Counted from the first letter of the stretch, positions 24,736-34,370 are shown. The stretch: DNA of 64,000 bases from Aquabacterium sp. A7-Y (GCF_026153205.1 NZ_JAPFBW010000019.1:62001-126000), one strand, 5' to 3'. Numbers and translations are program-made. Notes: a model not told the origin generated them from the sequence alone.

Positions 24736-26834
24736 CGCGGCCCCTTCGTCAGCGGATCGACATGAGGCGGCATCGGCTCGGGAACCTGGGGGACGGCCGG
24801 CACGGCGGGCACAGCCGGCACGATCACGCCGGGTACACCGCCCTGGTACAGGCGGATTTGCGGGCCCATGATCGACACGCCTTCCGGACCGATGGTGATG
24901 AAGGAGGCGCCGACCCGCAGGCTGATCTGGGTCGTCGCCTCCAGCACCAGGGACAGCGCCTGAAGACTCAGCTGGGCGCCGCTGCTCAGGCCGGCGGCTT
25001 GCGCCACATCGATGTTCAGCGCACCGCCGGAGCTCAGCGTCACCCCGCCGTCGGCCTTGACGGTGAACCCGCCGCCCAGCGAGGCATCCACGGCGCCGCC
25101 GACGCCGAGCAGCAGGTCCGCGCCCAGCGTGGCGTGCGCGTCGCGGTCCACCCGGACCCGGCATTCGCCGCCGACACCCAACTGGAAATTGCCGCCCACC
25201 TCGGCGCGGCTCTGGCCGGCGATGGTGCTGGCCTCGTCGTTCAGGACGGTGCGCAGCTGGTCACGGCCGACCCACTGATGCAGATCGCGCTGCGCCTTCA
25301 ACCAGACATGCTCCTCTCCGAGCGCATCCTGGAAGCGCAATTCATTGCCGCTGTCGGGCGCGCCGCCGCGGCTCGACCGGGTGCGCACGCCGGCGACGGT
25401 GGCTCGCTCCGGCAGGGGATAGGGCGGCGGATTCGCTCCGTTGTAGACGCGTCCGGTGACGATGGGCCGGTCGGGCCAGCCGTCCAGGAACTCCACGATC
25501 ACCTCGTCGCCGACACGCGGCAGCGCGATCATGCCGAAACCCTTGCCGGCCCACGGATGGCTGACGCGCACCCAGCACGAGCTGCGTTCGTCCCGGCGTC
25601 CTTGCCGGTCCCAGTGGAACTGGACCTTCACCCGCCCGTGGCGGTCGACATGCAGTTCCTCGCCGGCAGGCCCTACCACGATGGCGGTCTGTGGCCCGGA
25701 GATGCGCACACGCTCCGCCTGCATCGGCGGCTGATAGGCGAGGGCCTTGGGCACCGCGTTGAAACGGCAGCTGTAGCTGGTGCTGCGGGCATCCGTGTTG
25801 GCTTCGTAGCCAGCGAACTCCATGTCGGCCACGGCACCGGTGACCAGGTAGGCACCGGCGTCGTCATGTGCCGCGAACTCGAAGGTCTGCCCGGCGGTCA
25901 GCGCGCGATAGGGGGTGATGCCGGTCGCGATGCTGGCCTGCGCATCGAAACGGTCGACCTGCCGGCGCAGCCGGGCCTCGCCCACGGCGCGCTTGGCCTG
26001 CAGGTTGGCCGTCATCGCCAGATCGTCGTGTCCGGCGGGCCAGGCATAGCGCTCGTGCCCGCCGATGGACCGGCCCACGCCGGTACGGCGGGCCTGCTGC
26101 ATCAAGGTGGAGTCCGGCGATTCGGCCGCGAAATCGGTCCCGGCCGCGGCCAGCGGCTGCAGTGAGTGGGCCCTCGACCATTGCAGGATCACGTCTTCCC
26201 GCAGCGCGCTCACGCCTTGTTCCTCGTTCCAGCGCAGCGTGCCGGCCGGGGTGGGCCGGTGGCTGGCGGCGCCGCTGCACAGCACCAGGACATGCCGGTC
26301 ACGCTCATGCCGGAAATGGAAGTAGAGGCCTTCATCCTCCATCAGCCGGAGGATGAAGTTGAAGTCGCTTTCGTTGTATTGGACCGTGTAGGGGCGCCGC
26401 GTGAAGGTGACGCCCCGCGGCTTTTCCACCGGGCCCGCGCCGGGATAGGCGGCGAACACCGCATCCAGGATCTGCAGCACCGTCATGTCCTGGAAGATCC
26501 GGCAGTCCGAGCCGAGCGTGAGCTGCCACAGCCAGGGGCGCAGGACGATCCAGTAGAGGTCGAAGCGGCCGACGTGACCACCGCGCTCGACATGGACGAT
26601 CAGGCCGTGGAGAAAGCGCTCCTTCTCGTCGTCCAGGCGCAGCGCCACCGCTGCGGGCCGGCCCAGCAGATCGGCAGGGCGGAGCGGCGCCTTCTGGCTG
26701 GAGCGCAACAGCTCCAGTCGGAACTCGGGCAGGCGGCCGAGTTCCTCATGCAGCTGAAGGCGCCGGAACAAGAGTTCCTCGCCCGGGACCGGGCCGAGGA
26801 ATCGGGCTTCGTTCAAAGAGTCTGTGGTCGGCAT
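24732..26834 (-). CDS. tssI: T6SS spike protein VgrG (TssI)
   Basis: 700 aa. The gp27-like part spans residues about 1-370 (FLGPVPGEELLFRRLQLHEELG; YTVQYNESDFNFILRLMEDEGLYFHF). The gp5 OB-fold region follows (HWDRQGRRDERSSCWVRVS), then a long beta-helical needle and DUF2345-like tail (VSIMGPQIRLYQGG). The C terminus is a short Pro/Val/Ala repeat (VPAVPAVPAVPQVPEP) rather than an enzymatic domain, so this VgrG probably carries cargo through the adjacent DUF4123 protein. It follows tssG within the operon. Confidence 0.96.
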   Translation of the reverse strand: MPTTDSLNEARFLGPVPGEELLFRRLQLHEELGRLPEFRLELLRSSQKAPLRPADLLGRPAAVALRLDDEKERFLHGLIVHVERGGHVGRFDLYWIVLRPWLWQLTLGSDCRIFQDMTVLQILDAVFAAYPGAGPVEKPRGVTFTRRPYTVQYNESDFNFILRLMEDEGLYFHFRHERDRHVLVLCSGAASHRPTPAGTLRWNEEQGVSALREDVILQWSRAHSLQPLAAAGTDFAAESPDSTLMQQARRTGVGRSIGGHERYAWPAGHDDLAMTANLQAKRAVGEARLRRQVDRFDAQASIATGITPYRALTAGQTFEFAAHDDAGAYLVTGAVADMEFAGYEANTDARSTSYSCRFNAVPKALAYQPPMQAERVRISGPQTAIVVGPAGEELHVDRHGRVKVQFHWDRQGRRDERSSCWVRVSHPWAGKGFGMIALPRVGDEVIVEFLDGWPDRPIVTGRVYNGANPPPYPLPERATVAGVRTRSSRGGAPDSGNELRFQDALGEEHVWLKAQRDLHQWVGRDQLRTVLNDEASTIAGQSRAEVGGNFQLGVGGECRVRVDRDAHATLGADLLLGVGGAVDASLGGGFTVKADGGVTLSSGGALNIDVAQAAGLSSGAQLSLQALSLVLEATTQISLRVGASFITIGPEGVSIMGPQIRLYQGGVPGVIVPAVPAVPAVPQVPEPMPPHVDPLTKGPR

Positions 26835-26844
26835 GACGGTCGCC

Positions 26845-27966
26845 TCACTCGCGGACAGGGATGAATTCGCTCTCGGTCGTGGCCTCCTGCGTCATGGGCC
26901 GGTGGGCCGCGCGCCGCTCGGCGTTCAGTCGCAGCTCGTCGCCGTCGCGATCGCGTGCACGCACCCCCAGCCAGAGACAGTGGCCGAGGCCAAGGCCGGC
27001 ACCGCGGTCCTTCCGGCCCAGGCGCGGGCGTGGCACTTCGCGGCGGTCGAGCACCAGGCGCAGCTCCCAGTCGAGCTCCAGGCCCACCCACTGGCGCACC
27101 ATGGCCCTCAGCCGCAGCAGGTCAGGGCCGCCGGGCAGAAAGGCGCGGTAACGCTGCAGCGTCAGCGGACCCAGCACGATACGGAAGCGGTGCTGGACAT
27201 CCCAGACGGTCCGGCCCAGCGCCGCGCCGCGGCCGAGCCCGCTGTTCGCCGGCCCCGCGGCCGGCAGGCCCTGCAGGCGGGCGCAGGCCTGCGCGGGCAG
27301 TGACACCCAATGACCGACCCAGGGTTCGATGCGCACCGCGACGCCGAACACCGACTGGCACCAGGCCTGCAGTCCATCGGCATCCCGGACCTGACGCGAC
27401 AGGCGTCCGATGAATCTCAGCTTGGCGTCATCGCCCAGGGCGTCGCGCTCCGAGAGGGCCGGCAGCCCCAGACCGCCCCAGGCACCCAGACGGGCGGCCC
27501 AGCGCGCGCCGATGTCCGGACGATCGACCGAATGCACGGGCTGCGCCTGTGCCCAGGCCCGGTAGAACTGCAGCGCGAAGCGGTGGGTCAGCAGGTCCAG
27601 GAAACGCTGCAGCACCGGATCGGCGTGGTGCCGGTCGCGTTCGCGCGCCAGTTCCGTCAGATGCAGCGGCAGGGGGCCGTTCGGGCCGACCAGGCCGAAG
27701 ATGCGCTGCAGCAAGTGCGGCACCCCGTCTACCTGGGCGATCGCCTGCACCGGCGCCGGAGCGAAGTCGAGCTCGGCGCGCTGGCCGATGCGCAGCGGCT
27801 CGTCGCCGGGACGCAGCGCCTCTCCCAGCGCCGGCAGCGCCGGGTGGGTGGCCTCCCAGCGGCGCAGCAAGGCGAACAGGTCGTGCCGGTGGGGCCGTGC
27901 GGCGGCATACCGCAGCCACTCGGGCCGATCGGCGGCAGGCGGCGGCAGGGGGAGGGTTGCGGACAT
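26845..27966 (-). CDS. tssG: T6SS baseplate subunit TssG
   Basis: 373 aa. The ATG at 27966 is preferred over an in-frame GTG at 27981 because AAGGAAGG lies just upstream. The HDLFALLRRWEATHPALPALGEALRPGDEPLRIGQ N-terminal region and the C-terminal LGLGHCLWLGVRARDRDG match TssG (VasB/ImpH family). It binds TssF to form the wedge of the phage-like baseplate. It is tightly coupled to tssF upstream and to vgrG 10 bases downstream. Confidence 0.95.
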   Translation of the reverse strand: MSATLPLPPPAADRPEWLRYAAARPHRHDLFALLRRWEATHPALPALGEALRPGDEPLRIGQRAELDFAPAPVQAIAQVDGVPHLLQRIFGLVGPNGPLPLHLTELARERDRHHADPVLQRFLDLLTHRFALQFYRAWAQAQPVHSVDRPDIGARWAARLGAWGGLGLPALSERDALGDDAKLRFIGRLSRQVRDADGLQAWCQSVFGVAVRIEPWVGHWVSLPAQACARLQGLPAAGPANSGLGRGAALGRTVWDVQHRFRIVLGPLTLQRYRAFLPGGPDLLRLRAMVRQWVGLELDWELRLVLDRREVPRPRLGRKDRGAGLGLGHCLWLGVRARDRDGDELRLNAERRAAHRPMTQEATTESEFIPVRE

Positions 27967-27977
27967 CGGGCCTTCCT

Positions 27978-29831
27978 TCACAACACGGCACGGGCGCCGG
28001 TCAGCGGACGCCAGCGGGCCACCTCGCCGCGCGACAGGGAGACCAGCACGGTCTCGACGAAGCTGTTGATCGACACATGCCGCGCCAGGTAGTGATGCAG
28101 GGCGGCGCCGAGCAGAAATGCGCTATAGCCGGACTGGCTGCGTTCATCGAGCTCCAGCCGCACCTCGACGCCGCGCGAATAGACGATCGGCCCCGGGGTC
28201 GGATGGCGGCGGTGGACCGCCGATGCGCGTACGGCGCGGATCGCCTCGATCTGCCGCACCACCGCCTCATCCTGGGCCTGCGGCAGCTGCAGCAGCAGCT
28301 CGCGCAGCGCGCCGGCGGCATCGCCCGCTTCGGCGTCGATCAAGGACAGATAGTTGAGCGAGAGCAGATTGAGCAGACGCCAGGCCGCGGCGCTTTCCGG
28401 CGGCGCGGGCCATGGACGGGACGGCCCGGCCACGGCGCGTACCGAGCGCAGACCAATGCCGGCGTCCAGCTCCAGGGGCAGCTCGGTCAGGGCCCTCAGG
28501 AAAAGCGGCAGGTCGCGGTTGGTGCACAGCAGCTGCAACGCCACCTGGTCCAGATCGAGGCCGGCGGGCGCCGTGTCCGCATCGGACCAGGCGATGTAGA
28601 CCTCGCTGCCGAGATAGGCCGAGCGAGGTCCCTCGCGGCGCGACCGCTCGCTCGCCAGGCGGGCTTCGCGGCGCAGCGTGTAGGCCTGCCGCTGCGGGGC
28701 GCTGCCGTGATGTGTCGTGCCGTACAGCGGGGTGAAGCGCTGCGCCTGGCCGGAGGCGTCGAAGCCGGTCATCGCAGTCACGTCGTAGACCTCGTGGTCC
28801 AGCGGGGCTGTGCGGTCCGCGACGACGTGGAACTCGTGGCGGTCGGGGCCGGCCTGCACCCGGTCGGCCCGGCGCGGAAAGAGGTTGATCGCGGGCACGC
28901 AGTTGAGCCGGAAGTTGGCCGGCCCGATGGCGCCCGCCAGCACGTCTTCGGGGCGGGACAGCAGCAGCACCAGCTCGAGGCTGGCCCCCGGCGTACCGGC
29001 GAAGGCGGGGCGCAGGCCGTCGATGTCGACGAACTGGAAACGTTCCGGGAAGGTGAGTGTCTCCTGCAGCACGCGCAGGCCGGCAAAACCCTGTGCGGGC
29101 GTCGGCAGCATGGCGTCCTCGTCGCGGTATCCGACCGGCGACACCGTGGCATGCGGGCACAGCCGAACACCGCCGGGCGGCCCGGCCATCAGGCCGATGA
29201 CCGCCGTGAGGCACAGTTCGATCAGACACGCCGCCACCTCGGCCGATCCGGTCAGGAAAAAGCGCAGCCGGTCGGGCTCCAGCTGTTCGAAGCGCATGCC
29301 CTCGGGCAGGCGCAGCTCCAGCACGAGCGCGGCGCGCGGCCGGAGGCCCGGCGGCAGGCGGGACAGGTCGAATCCCGAGAGATCCAGCGTCTGACGCGCG
29401 CCGCTCACCTCCACGGGCGTGAGCAGCGTGTCCTGCGCGGTGCGGAACTCGCAGCGGTTCGCGGACACCGGCATCACGGGGCCGTACAGCGCGCTGCCGC
29501 GCGGCAGGCGGTGCCCGGCGAGCAGATGCGGGTCCGGCAGCGGGTCGACCTGGGCCACCAGCATGGCGGGGATCGGGGCGTTGAAGCCCGGGTAGACCAT
29601 GTCGAGCAGGCGGTGCGACAGGCGCGGAAACTCCGCGTCCAGTTTCAATTGCACCCGGGCCGCGAGAAAGGCACACCCTTCCAGCAGCCGCTCCACATAG
29701 GGGTCCTGCCCCGGCACGCCGCCGAGGCCGAGGCGCCCCGCCGCCTTCGGGTGGACCTGGGCGAACTCGTCGCCCAGGTCGCGCAGGTAGCGGAGTTCCT
29801 GGTTGTAGTACTGCAGCAGGCGAGGGTCCAT
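27978..29831 (-). CDS. tssF: T6SS baseplate subunit TssF
   Basis: 617 aa, full family length. It starts MDPRLLQYYNQELRYLRDLG, the hallmark TssF/VasA opening (YYxxELxYLRxxGxEFA), and runs through the large wedge domain (EGCAFLAARVQLKLDAEFP) to the C terminus. It lies 15 bases after tssE, and its end is tightly coupled to tssG. Confidence 0.97.
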   Translation of the reverse strand: MDPRLLQYYNQELRYLRDLGDEFAQVHPKAAGRLGLGGVPGQDPYVERLLEGCAFLAARVQLKLDAEFPRLSHRLLDMVYPGFNAPIPAMLVAQVDPLPDPHLLAGHRLPRGSALYGPVMPVSANRCEFRTAQDTLLTPVEVSGARQTLDLSGFDLSRLPPGLRPRAALVLELRLPEGMRFEQLEPDRLRFFLTGSAEVAACLIELCLTAVIGLMAGPPGGVRLCPHATVSPVGYRDEDAMLPTPAQGFAGLRVLQETLTFPERFQFVDIDGLRPAFAGTPGASLELVLLLSRPEDVLAGAIGPANFRLNCVPAINLFPRRADRVQAGPDRHEFHVVADRTAPLDHEVYDVTAMTGFDASGQAQRFTPLYGTTHHGSAPQRQAYTLRREARLASERSRREGPRSAYLGSEVYIAWSDADTAPAGLDLDQVALQLLCTNRDLPLFLRALTELPLELDAGIGLRSVRAVAGPSRPWPAPPESAAAWRLLNLLSLNYLSLIDAEAGDAAGALRELLLQLPQAQDEAVVRQIEAIRAVRASAVHRRHPTPGPIVYSRGVEVRLELDERSQSGYSAFLLGAALHHYLARHVSINSFVETVLVSLSRGEVARWRPLTGARAVL

Positions 29832-29846
29832 GAGGCAGCTCCGGTG

Positions 29847-30416
29847 TCAGGCGCGCAGTTCGCGCAGCCGGGCGTGCCCGGTCTCGAGGTCCAGCTCGGC
29901 GGCCAGCCACAGGTCCAGGGGCACCGGATCGCTCAGGAGTTGGCCCTGGATGACGAGCCGCAGCTGGTTGTGGCACCGCTCGCTCGCGGCCCCTTCGACG
30001 GCGACATGCAGCGTTTCCGGAATCAGCCGCGGCTCGAAGCGGCGGATCGCCTCGGCCAGCTCGCGTTGCAGCCGGCGGCTGTCCAGCGAACCTTGCGACA
30101 GGCCGGTCATGGCCGGCAGTCCGAAGTTGAGGACGGAGGCCCGGGCATGTGAGGCCTCGCGCCAGCGCCGGCGCTCATCCCCGCGCGTCGGCAGCGTCGG
30201 CGCGTCCAGCCAGGGGTCGTCCTCCTGCGAGGGTTCGGGACGGGTCGCATTCAGCAGCCAGACGAGGTCGCGCGCGACCACTTCGCGCAGCTGGCGGCGG
30301 CTCAGGGTCCGGCCCGCGCCATCGCGCGATGTGTCAGCGTCGATCAGCCGGTCGAGCAAGGACGGCTGCAGGCGGTCATGGGCCAGAGGGAGGGTCATGG
30401 ACATCAGGGCAGTCAT
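29847..30416 (-). CDS. tssE: T6SS baseplate subunit TssE (gp25-like)
   Basis: 189 aa. LQPSLLDRLIDAD near the N terminus is the TssE opening. The gp25/lysozyme-like domain spans residues about 60-185 (VLNFGLPAMTGLS; IRRFEPRLIPETLHV; LRLVIQGQLL). The ATG at 30416 overlaps the stop of the preceding Hcp-like gene by 4 bases. Later in-frame ATGs exist, but none has a ribosome binding site. Confidence 0.93.
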   Translation of the reverse strand: MTALMSMTLPLAHDRLQPSLLDRLIDADTSRDGAGRTLSRRQLREVVARDLVWLLNATRPEPSQEDDPWLDAPTLPTRGDERRRWREASHARASVLNFGLPAMTGLSQGSLDSRRLQRELAEAIRRFEPRLIPETLHVAVEGAASERCHNQLRLVIQGQLLSDPVPLDLWLAAELDLETGHARLRELRA

Positions 30417-31057
30417 AGGGAGGGTGGCAGTGCGCGGCGCCGGGTCGGCTCCTTGTCGCTGCTGTCGCCGGACAGGCCGGCGCGGCGGCGGCTTTCGGCC
30501 AGCATCTCGTCCCAGACCTCTTCGAGCTGGCGCACCGACAGCCGGCCGGCCAGCTTGAGCAGCTCACGCTGCGGCGCGTCCGGCGCCTCCACCGAGGCGC
30601 CCGCCAGCCGCACCAGCGAGGTGGTGATCACGCCCGACTGGCGGTCGGCGCGGTATTCGAAGCTGGCCAGGCGGTAGTCGATGTCCCAGTCTTCCATCAG
30701 CCCGGCAGCGCTGTCTTCGTCCTCCAGGTCGAGGCGATAGCTGGTGAAGCGCGCCTGCTCCAGACGGATCGACAGGCTCATCATCTCCAGCGAGGCTTCT
30801 TCCATGCGCAGGGTCACCGTCATGGCGCTGCCCTGGTCCATGGCGGTGAGCAGGGCGGTGCTGGATCGATCCATGCGCTTGGAGACCGTCAAGACCGACG
30901 GCTCCGGGTGCTCGCCCGCCTCGCCGGACGCGCGCAGCGACCATTGCCAGTCCTCCACCTCGATCCAGCCGCGCATCGCAGGCACCTGAGACTCGCCCTG
31001 GATGGTGCCCGCCGACTCGCTGACGACGGACATGAAAAGCCTTGCATGTTCAGCCAT
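30413..31057 (-). CDS. Hcp-family protein with C-terminal extension, fourth of four
   Basis: 214 aa. The first ~155 residues follow the Hcp beta-barrel pattern (GESQVPAMRGWIEVEDWQWS; VLTVSKRMDRSSTALLTAM), although they diverge from the canonical copies. The last ~55 residues are an extra helical and basic tail (LSVRQLEEVWDEMLAESRRR, ending RRRALPPSL). Hcp rings form the T6SS inner tube and carry small effectors, and the extension may be an adaptor or tube-end element, by inference. It lies 12 bases after the third Hcp-like gene and overlaps tssE. Confidence 0.8.
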   Translation of the reverse strand: MAEHARLFMSVVSESAGTIQGESQVPAMRGWIEVEDWQWSLRASGEAGEHPEPSVLTVSKRMDRSSTALLTAMDQGSAMTVTLRMEEASLEMMSLSIRLEQARFTSYRLDLEDEDSAAGLMEDWDIDYRLASFEYRADRQSGVITTSLVRLAGASVEAPDAPQRELLKLAGRLSVRQLEEVWDEMLAESRRRAGLSGDSSDKEPTRRRALPPSL

Positions 31058-31069
31058 AGGATGCGTGCC

Positions 31070-31582
31070 TCATTCATGCCGGCTGCTTCGCAGCAGCACG
31101 TTGCTGGGGATCGGGCGGCGCAGCCGCGCCGGATCGAGGGCGTAGTAGTGGATGCGGATGTCCTTGAAGGACAGCGAGATCTGCTCCACGATGGGCTTGG
31201 CATGGGTGCTGTCGCTCGTGCGTGTCGCAATCTCGATGACGGTGCCGTCCTGCAGGTCGAGTTCCAGCATCGGAACCGGCCGGTCCCCGGGGCCGACCAG
31301 CGCCGGATCGATCACCGTGATGCGGGCCCGGTCGTAGCGGCGCGCCTCGTTGGCGCATCGATACAAGGCCATGCTGCTGCGGTCCAGATGTTTCGAGATC
31401 AGGACATGGCCGGGCCTCAGTTCGGTCCGCTGGCGCTTGACCTTCGAGGCGCTGTGCTCGGCCGTTGCCGACCAGGACAGGGTGAGCAGCATGATCTGGT
31501 TCTCGAACCCTTGCACCCGGCTCTCGCCCAAGACAGGGCGGCCGAGGCAGGCGAAGTCCAGGAAGGCGATCGGCAAGGACAT
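31070..31582 (-). CDS. Hcp-like protein, divergent, third of four
   Basis: 170 aa. It retains the Hcp landmarks in order: GES at residue ~19, a strand with W (LLTLSWSATAEH), KRQRTELRPGHVLISKHLDRSS in place of the GKPTPG..HYYDKSS segment of canonical Hcp, and a C-terminal SLSFKDIRIHYY strand. It has no C-terminal extension. Sequence divergence from the two canonical copies suggests a specialised ring, not a simple duplicate. It starts 10 bases after the second hcp. Confidence 0.8.
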   Translation of the reverse strand: MSLPIAFLDFACLGRPVLGESRVQGFENQIMLLTLSWSATAEHSASKVKRQRTELRPGHVLISKHLDRSSMALYRCANEARRYDRARITVIDPALVGPGDRPVPMLELDLQDGTVIEIATRTSDSTHAKPIVEQISLSFKDIRIHYYALDPARLRRPIPSNVLLRSSRHE

Positions 31583-31592
31583 GATGTGCGGC

Positions 31593-32123
31593 TCAGGCCA
31601 GCTTGCCGCTGATGGCGGTGGCGGTCTTCATGTCCTTGACGCTCCAGTCGAAGGCCAGGGCCTTGTCGAGCAGGCCGTCGTTCTTCTGCGGCTTGTAGCC
31701 GATGAAGATCTCCTTGAACACGAACTCGACGTCCTGCTCGAGGCTGCCGTCCTCACTGCCCTTGGTGGCGACCTTGGTCACGAAGGCATCGGTGACCTTG
31801 ATCTGGAAATAGGTTTGCGGTCCGTCGACGTTGCCGGTGGCCTTGAGCATTTCGATGGTGATCATCGGGAAGTGCTTGCCCGCCACGATCTTCGAAAGAA
31901 TGGCCGGCGACGAGGTGTCGAAGTAGTGGGTGATGCTGAGGTTTCCGGGTGTCGGCTTGCCGACGGCGGCGCCGGTACCCTTGGTGACGCTGTGGTCGGC
32001 CTCGACGTCCCAGCTCCAGTCCGAGATCTCGATCCAGCCCTGGTCGCCGTGATGGCCCTTCTGCAGCGACTCGCCCTGCGGGACGTCGGCCTTGCCGAAG
32101 TTGATGAAACTATTGCCTGCCAT
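31593..32123 (-). CDS. hcp: T6SS tube protein Hcp (TssD), second of four
   Basis: 176 aa, canonical Hcp: GESLQKGHHGDQGWIEISDWSWDVE, GKPTPGNLSITHYFDTSSP and the C-terminal EIFIGYKPQKNDG segment. It is clearly homologous to the copy at 32133-32669 but well diverged along its length, so the duplication is old. Only 9 bases separate the two genes. Confidence 0.95.
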   Translation of the reverse strand: MAGNSFINFGKADVPQGESLQKGHHGDQGWIEISDWSWDVEADHSVTKGTGAAVGKPTPGNLSITHYFDTSSPAILSKIVAGKHFPMITIEMLKATGNVDGPQTYFQIKVTDAFVTKVATKGSEDGSLEQDVEFVFKEIFIGYKPQKNDGLLDKALAFDWSVKDMKTATAISGKLA

Positions 32124-32132
32124 GGTCGGTCC

Positions 32133-32669
32133 TCAGTTGATGGTCAGCTTGATCTCGGGTGTCTGCTGGGTCATCTCGGCGATGTTCCAGCGGAAAAACA
32201 GTGCCTTGTCGAGCACGCCGTCGTTCTTCTGGCGCTTGTAGGCCACCGCCAGCTGCTTGAAGACAAACTCGACGTCCTGGTTGACGGCGCCGTCTTCGCC
32301 GCTGCTGCTGCCCACCTTGGTGATGAAGACGTCCTTGGCGACCAGCTGGAAATAGAGCTCGGGCTGGTCTTTGCCGGTCTGCTTGAGCATGTCGATGGTG
32401 GCCGTCTTGAAGTGGGTGCCCTTGACGATGAATTGCAGGAGCACCGGGGACGACTTGTCGTAGTAGTGCGAGAAACTCAGCACGCCGGGGGTGGGCTTGC
32501 CGACGGCCGCGCCGGTCCCCTTGAGGTGGCTGGCCTCGGCCTCGACGTCCCAGCTCCAGTCGCTGATTTCGATCCATCCGGCACTGCCGAGATGGGACAA
32601 CTGCAGCGATTCGCCGGGGGCGGTGCCGCCGTCGACTTTTTCAAACTTGATAAATGCGTTTCCTGGCAT
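32133..32669 (-). CDS. hcp: T6SS tube protein Hcp (TssD), first of four
   Basis: 178 aa, canonical Hcp with GESLQLSHLGSAGWIEISDW, GTGAAVGKPTPGVLSFSHYY and QLAVAYKRQKNDG. A good GGAG-type ribosome binding site precedes the ATG. It follows tssC after a 116-base gap, which could hold a processing site or internal promoter. It forms hexameric rings stacked inside the sheath. Confidence 0.96.
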   Translation of the reverse strand: MPGNAFIKFEKVDGGTAPGESLQLSHLGSAGWIEISDWSWDVEAEASHLKGTGAAVGKPTPGVLSFSHYYDKSSPVLLQFIVKGTHFKTATIDMLKQTGKDQPELYFQLVAKDVFITKVGSSSGEDGAVNQDVEFVFKQLAVAYKRQKNDGVLDKALFFRWNIAEMTQQTPEIKLTIN

Positions 32670-32785
32670 GGAAAAACTCCGAAGGTCGGCGACGCGCAGG
32701 GTGCGCGCCGGAAAGGCCCCGCACGGCGGGGACCGGCTGAGGACCTGTTCGCAGGCCCTGGATCACGGGGTCGAGGAAGTCCGGC

Positions 32786-34276
32786 TCAGGACTTCTCGGA
32801 AGGCAGCTTGGACACCAGGCGCAAGGACACTGACAGCCCTTCGAGCTGGTAATGCGGCTGGAGATAGAACTTGGCCTGGTAGTAGCCGGGCGAGTCCTCG
32901 ATGTCCTCCACCACCACCTGGGCAGCGGCGAGCGGGCGTTCCGCCTTGGTCTGCTCGGTGCTGTTGGCCGGATCGCCATCGACGTAGCGAAAGATCCAGT
33001 CATTCAGCCAGCGTTCCATGGCTTCGCGTGACTTGAAGGAACCGATCTTGTCGCGCACCATGCACTTGAGATAGTGGGCGAAGCGGTTGCAGGCGAAGAG
33101 GTAGGGAAGACGCGCAGCCAGCGCCGCGTTCGCGGTCGCGTCGGGATCGTCGTACTCGAGCGGCTTCTGCAGCGACTGCGCCCCGATGAAAGCGGCGAAG
33201 TCGGAGTTCTTGCGGTGCACCAGGGCCATGAATCCGTTGCGCGACAGTTCTGCCTCGCGGCGGTCCGATATGGCGATCTCGGTCGGGCACTTCATGTCCA
33301 CGCCGCCATCGTCGGTCGGGAAGCAGTGCGTCGGCAGGTTCTCGACGGCACCGCCGGACTCGACGCCGCGGATCTGCGAGCACCACCCGTACAGCTTGTA
33401 GGCGCGATTGATGTTCACCGCCATCGCATAGGCGGCGTTGCACCAGGTATAGGTCTCGTGATGCACGCCGGCCGTATCTTCTTCGAAGTCGAACTCGTCG
33501 ATCGGGTTGGTCTTCGGGCCATAGGGCAGCCGTCCGAGGAAGCGGGGCATGCACAAGGCCAGGTAACGCGCATCCTCGCTCTCGCGCAGGGAGCGCCAGG
33601 ACGCATATTCAGGCGTGGTGAAGATCTTGGTCAGGTCGCGCGGATTGGCCAGCTCCCCCCACGACTCCATCTGCATGACCGCCGGCGAAGCCGCCGCGAT
33701 GAAGGGGGCATGGGCGGCCGCCGCGATCTTGGACATCTCGCCCAACAGCTCCACGTCCATCGGCGAGTGATCGAAATGGTAGTCACCGACGATGGCGCCG
33801 AACGGCTCGCCGCCGAACTGCCCGTACTCCTCTTCATAGATCCTCTTGAAGAGCGGTGACTGGTCCCAGGCAGAGCCCTTGTAGCGCTTCAGCGTGCGGG
33901 CCAGCTCCGGCTTGCTGATGGGCATGACGCGGATCTTGAGCTGATCGTCGGTCTCGGTGTTGTTCACCAGGTAGTGCAGGCCGCGCCACGCCGATTCGAG
34001 CTGCTGGAAGTCTTGATGGTGCAGGATCAGATTGATCTGCTCCGAGAGCTTGCGGTCCAGGGCGGCGATCAGCGCCTCGATGCGGCTCACCGCATCGCTG
34101 TCGATCAGGGTGACCTGCTGCAGTGCCTGGTGGGCGAGGGTGCGCACCGCCGCCTCCATCTGCTGGCGGGCTTCGTCGGACTTCGGCTTGAAGGCCTTGT
34201 TGAGCAGCGTGGAAAAGTCGCTGCCCTCGATGGTGGCGCCGGCGAAGTCGGCGCTGGTCTGCGTGGATTCGAGCAT
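32786..34276 (-). CDS. tssC: T6SS sheath large subunit TssC
   Basis: 496 aa. The ATG at 34276 gives MLESTQTSADFAGATIEGSD, a usual TssC N terminus. The core motifs HHQDFQQLESAWRGLHYLVN (about 108-127), IDEFDFEEDTAG and LPTHCFPTDDGGVDMKCPTE are present, as is the C-terminal YYQAKFYLQPHYQLEGLSVS segment. With TssB it builds the contractile sheath. It lies 94 bases after tssB on the same strand. Confidence 0.98.
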   Translation of the reverse strand: MLESTQTSADFAGATIEGSDFSTLLNKAFKPKSDEARQQMEAAVRTLAHQALQQVTLIDSDAVSRIEALIAALDRKLSEQINLILHHQDFQQLESAWRGLHYLVNNTETDDQLKIRVMPISKPELARTLKRYKGSAWDQSPLFKRIYEEEYGQFGGEPFGAIVGDYHFDHSPMDVELLGEMSKIAAAAHAPFIAAASPAVMQMESWGELANPRDLTKIFTTPEYASWRSLRESEDARYLALCMPRFLGRLPYGPKTNPIDEFDFEEDTAGVHHETYTWCNAAYAMAVNINRAYKLYGWCSQIRGVESGGAVENLPTHCFPTDDGGVDMKCPTEIAISDRREAELSRNGFMALVHRKNSDFAAFIGAQSLQKPLEYDDPDATANAALAARLPYLFACNRFAHYLKCMVRDKIGSFKSREAMERWLNDWIFRYVDGDPANSTEQTKAERPLAAAQVVVEDIEDSPGYYQAKFYLQPHYQLEGLSVSLRLVSKLPSEKS

Positions 34277-34370
34277 GGGAGTGCGCAAACGTGGCGGTTC
34301 GAGAGTCGATCGGATGTCGCCACTCAGGGCGACGCGGAGGTCGGAGCCGGATGAGAGGCGGACCCTCCGC

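Noticed and set aside
27549-30152. 867-codon open frame on the plus strand across tssG, tssF and tssE
   Set aside because: It spans three confirmed minus-strand genes and has the composition of an antisense frame.
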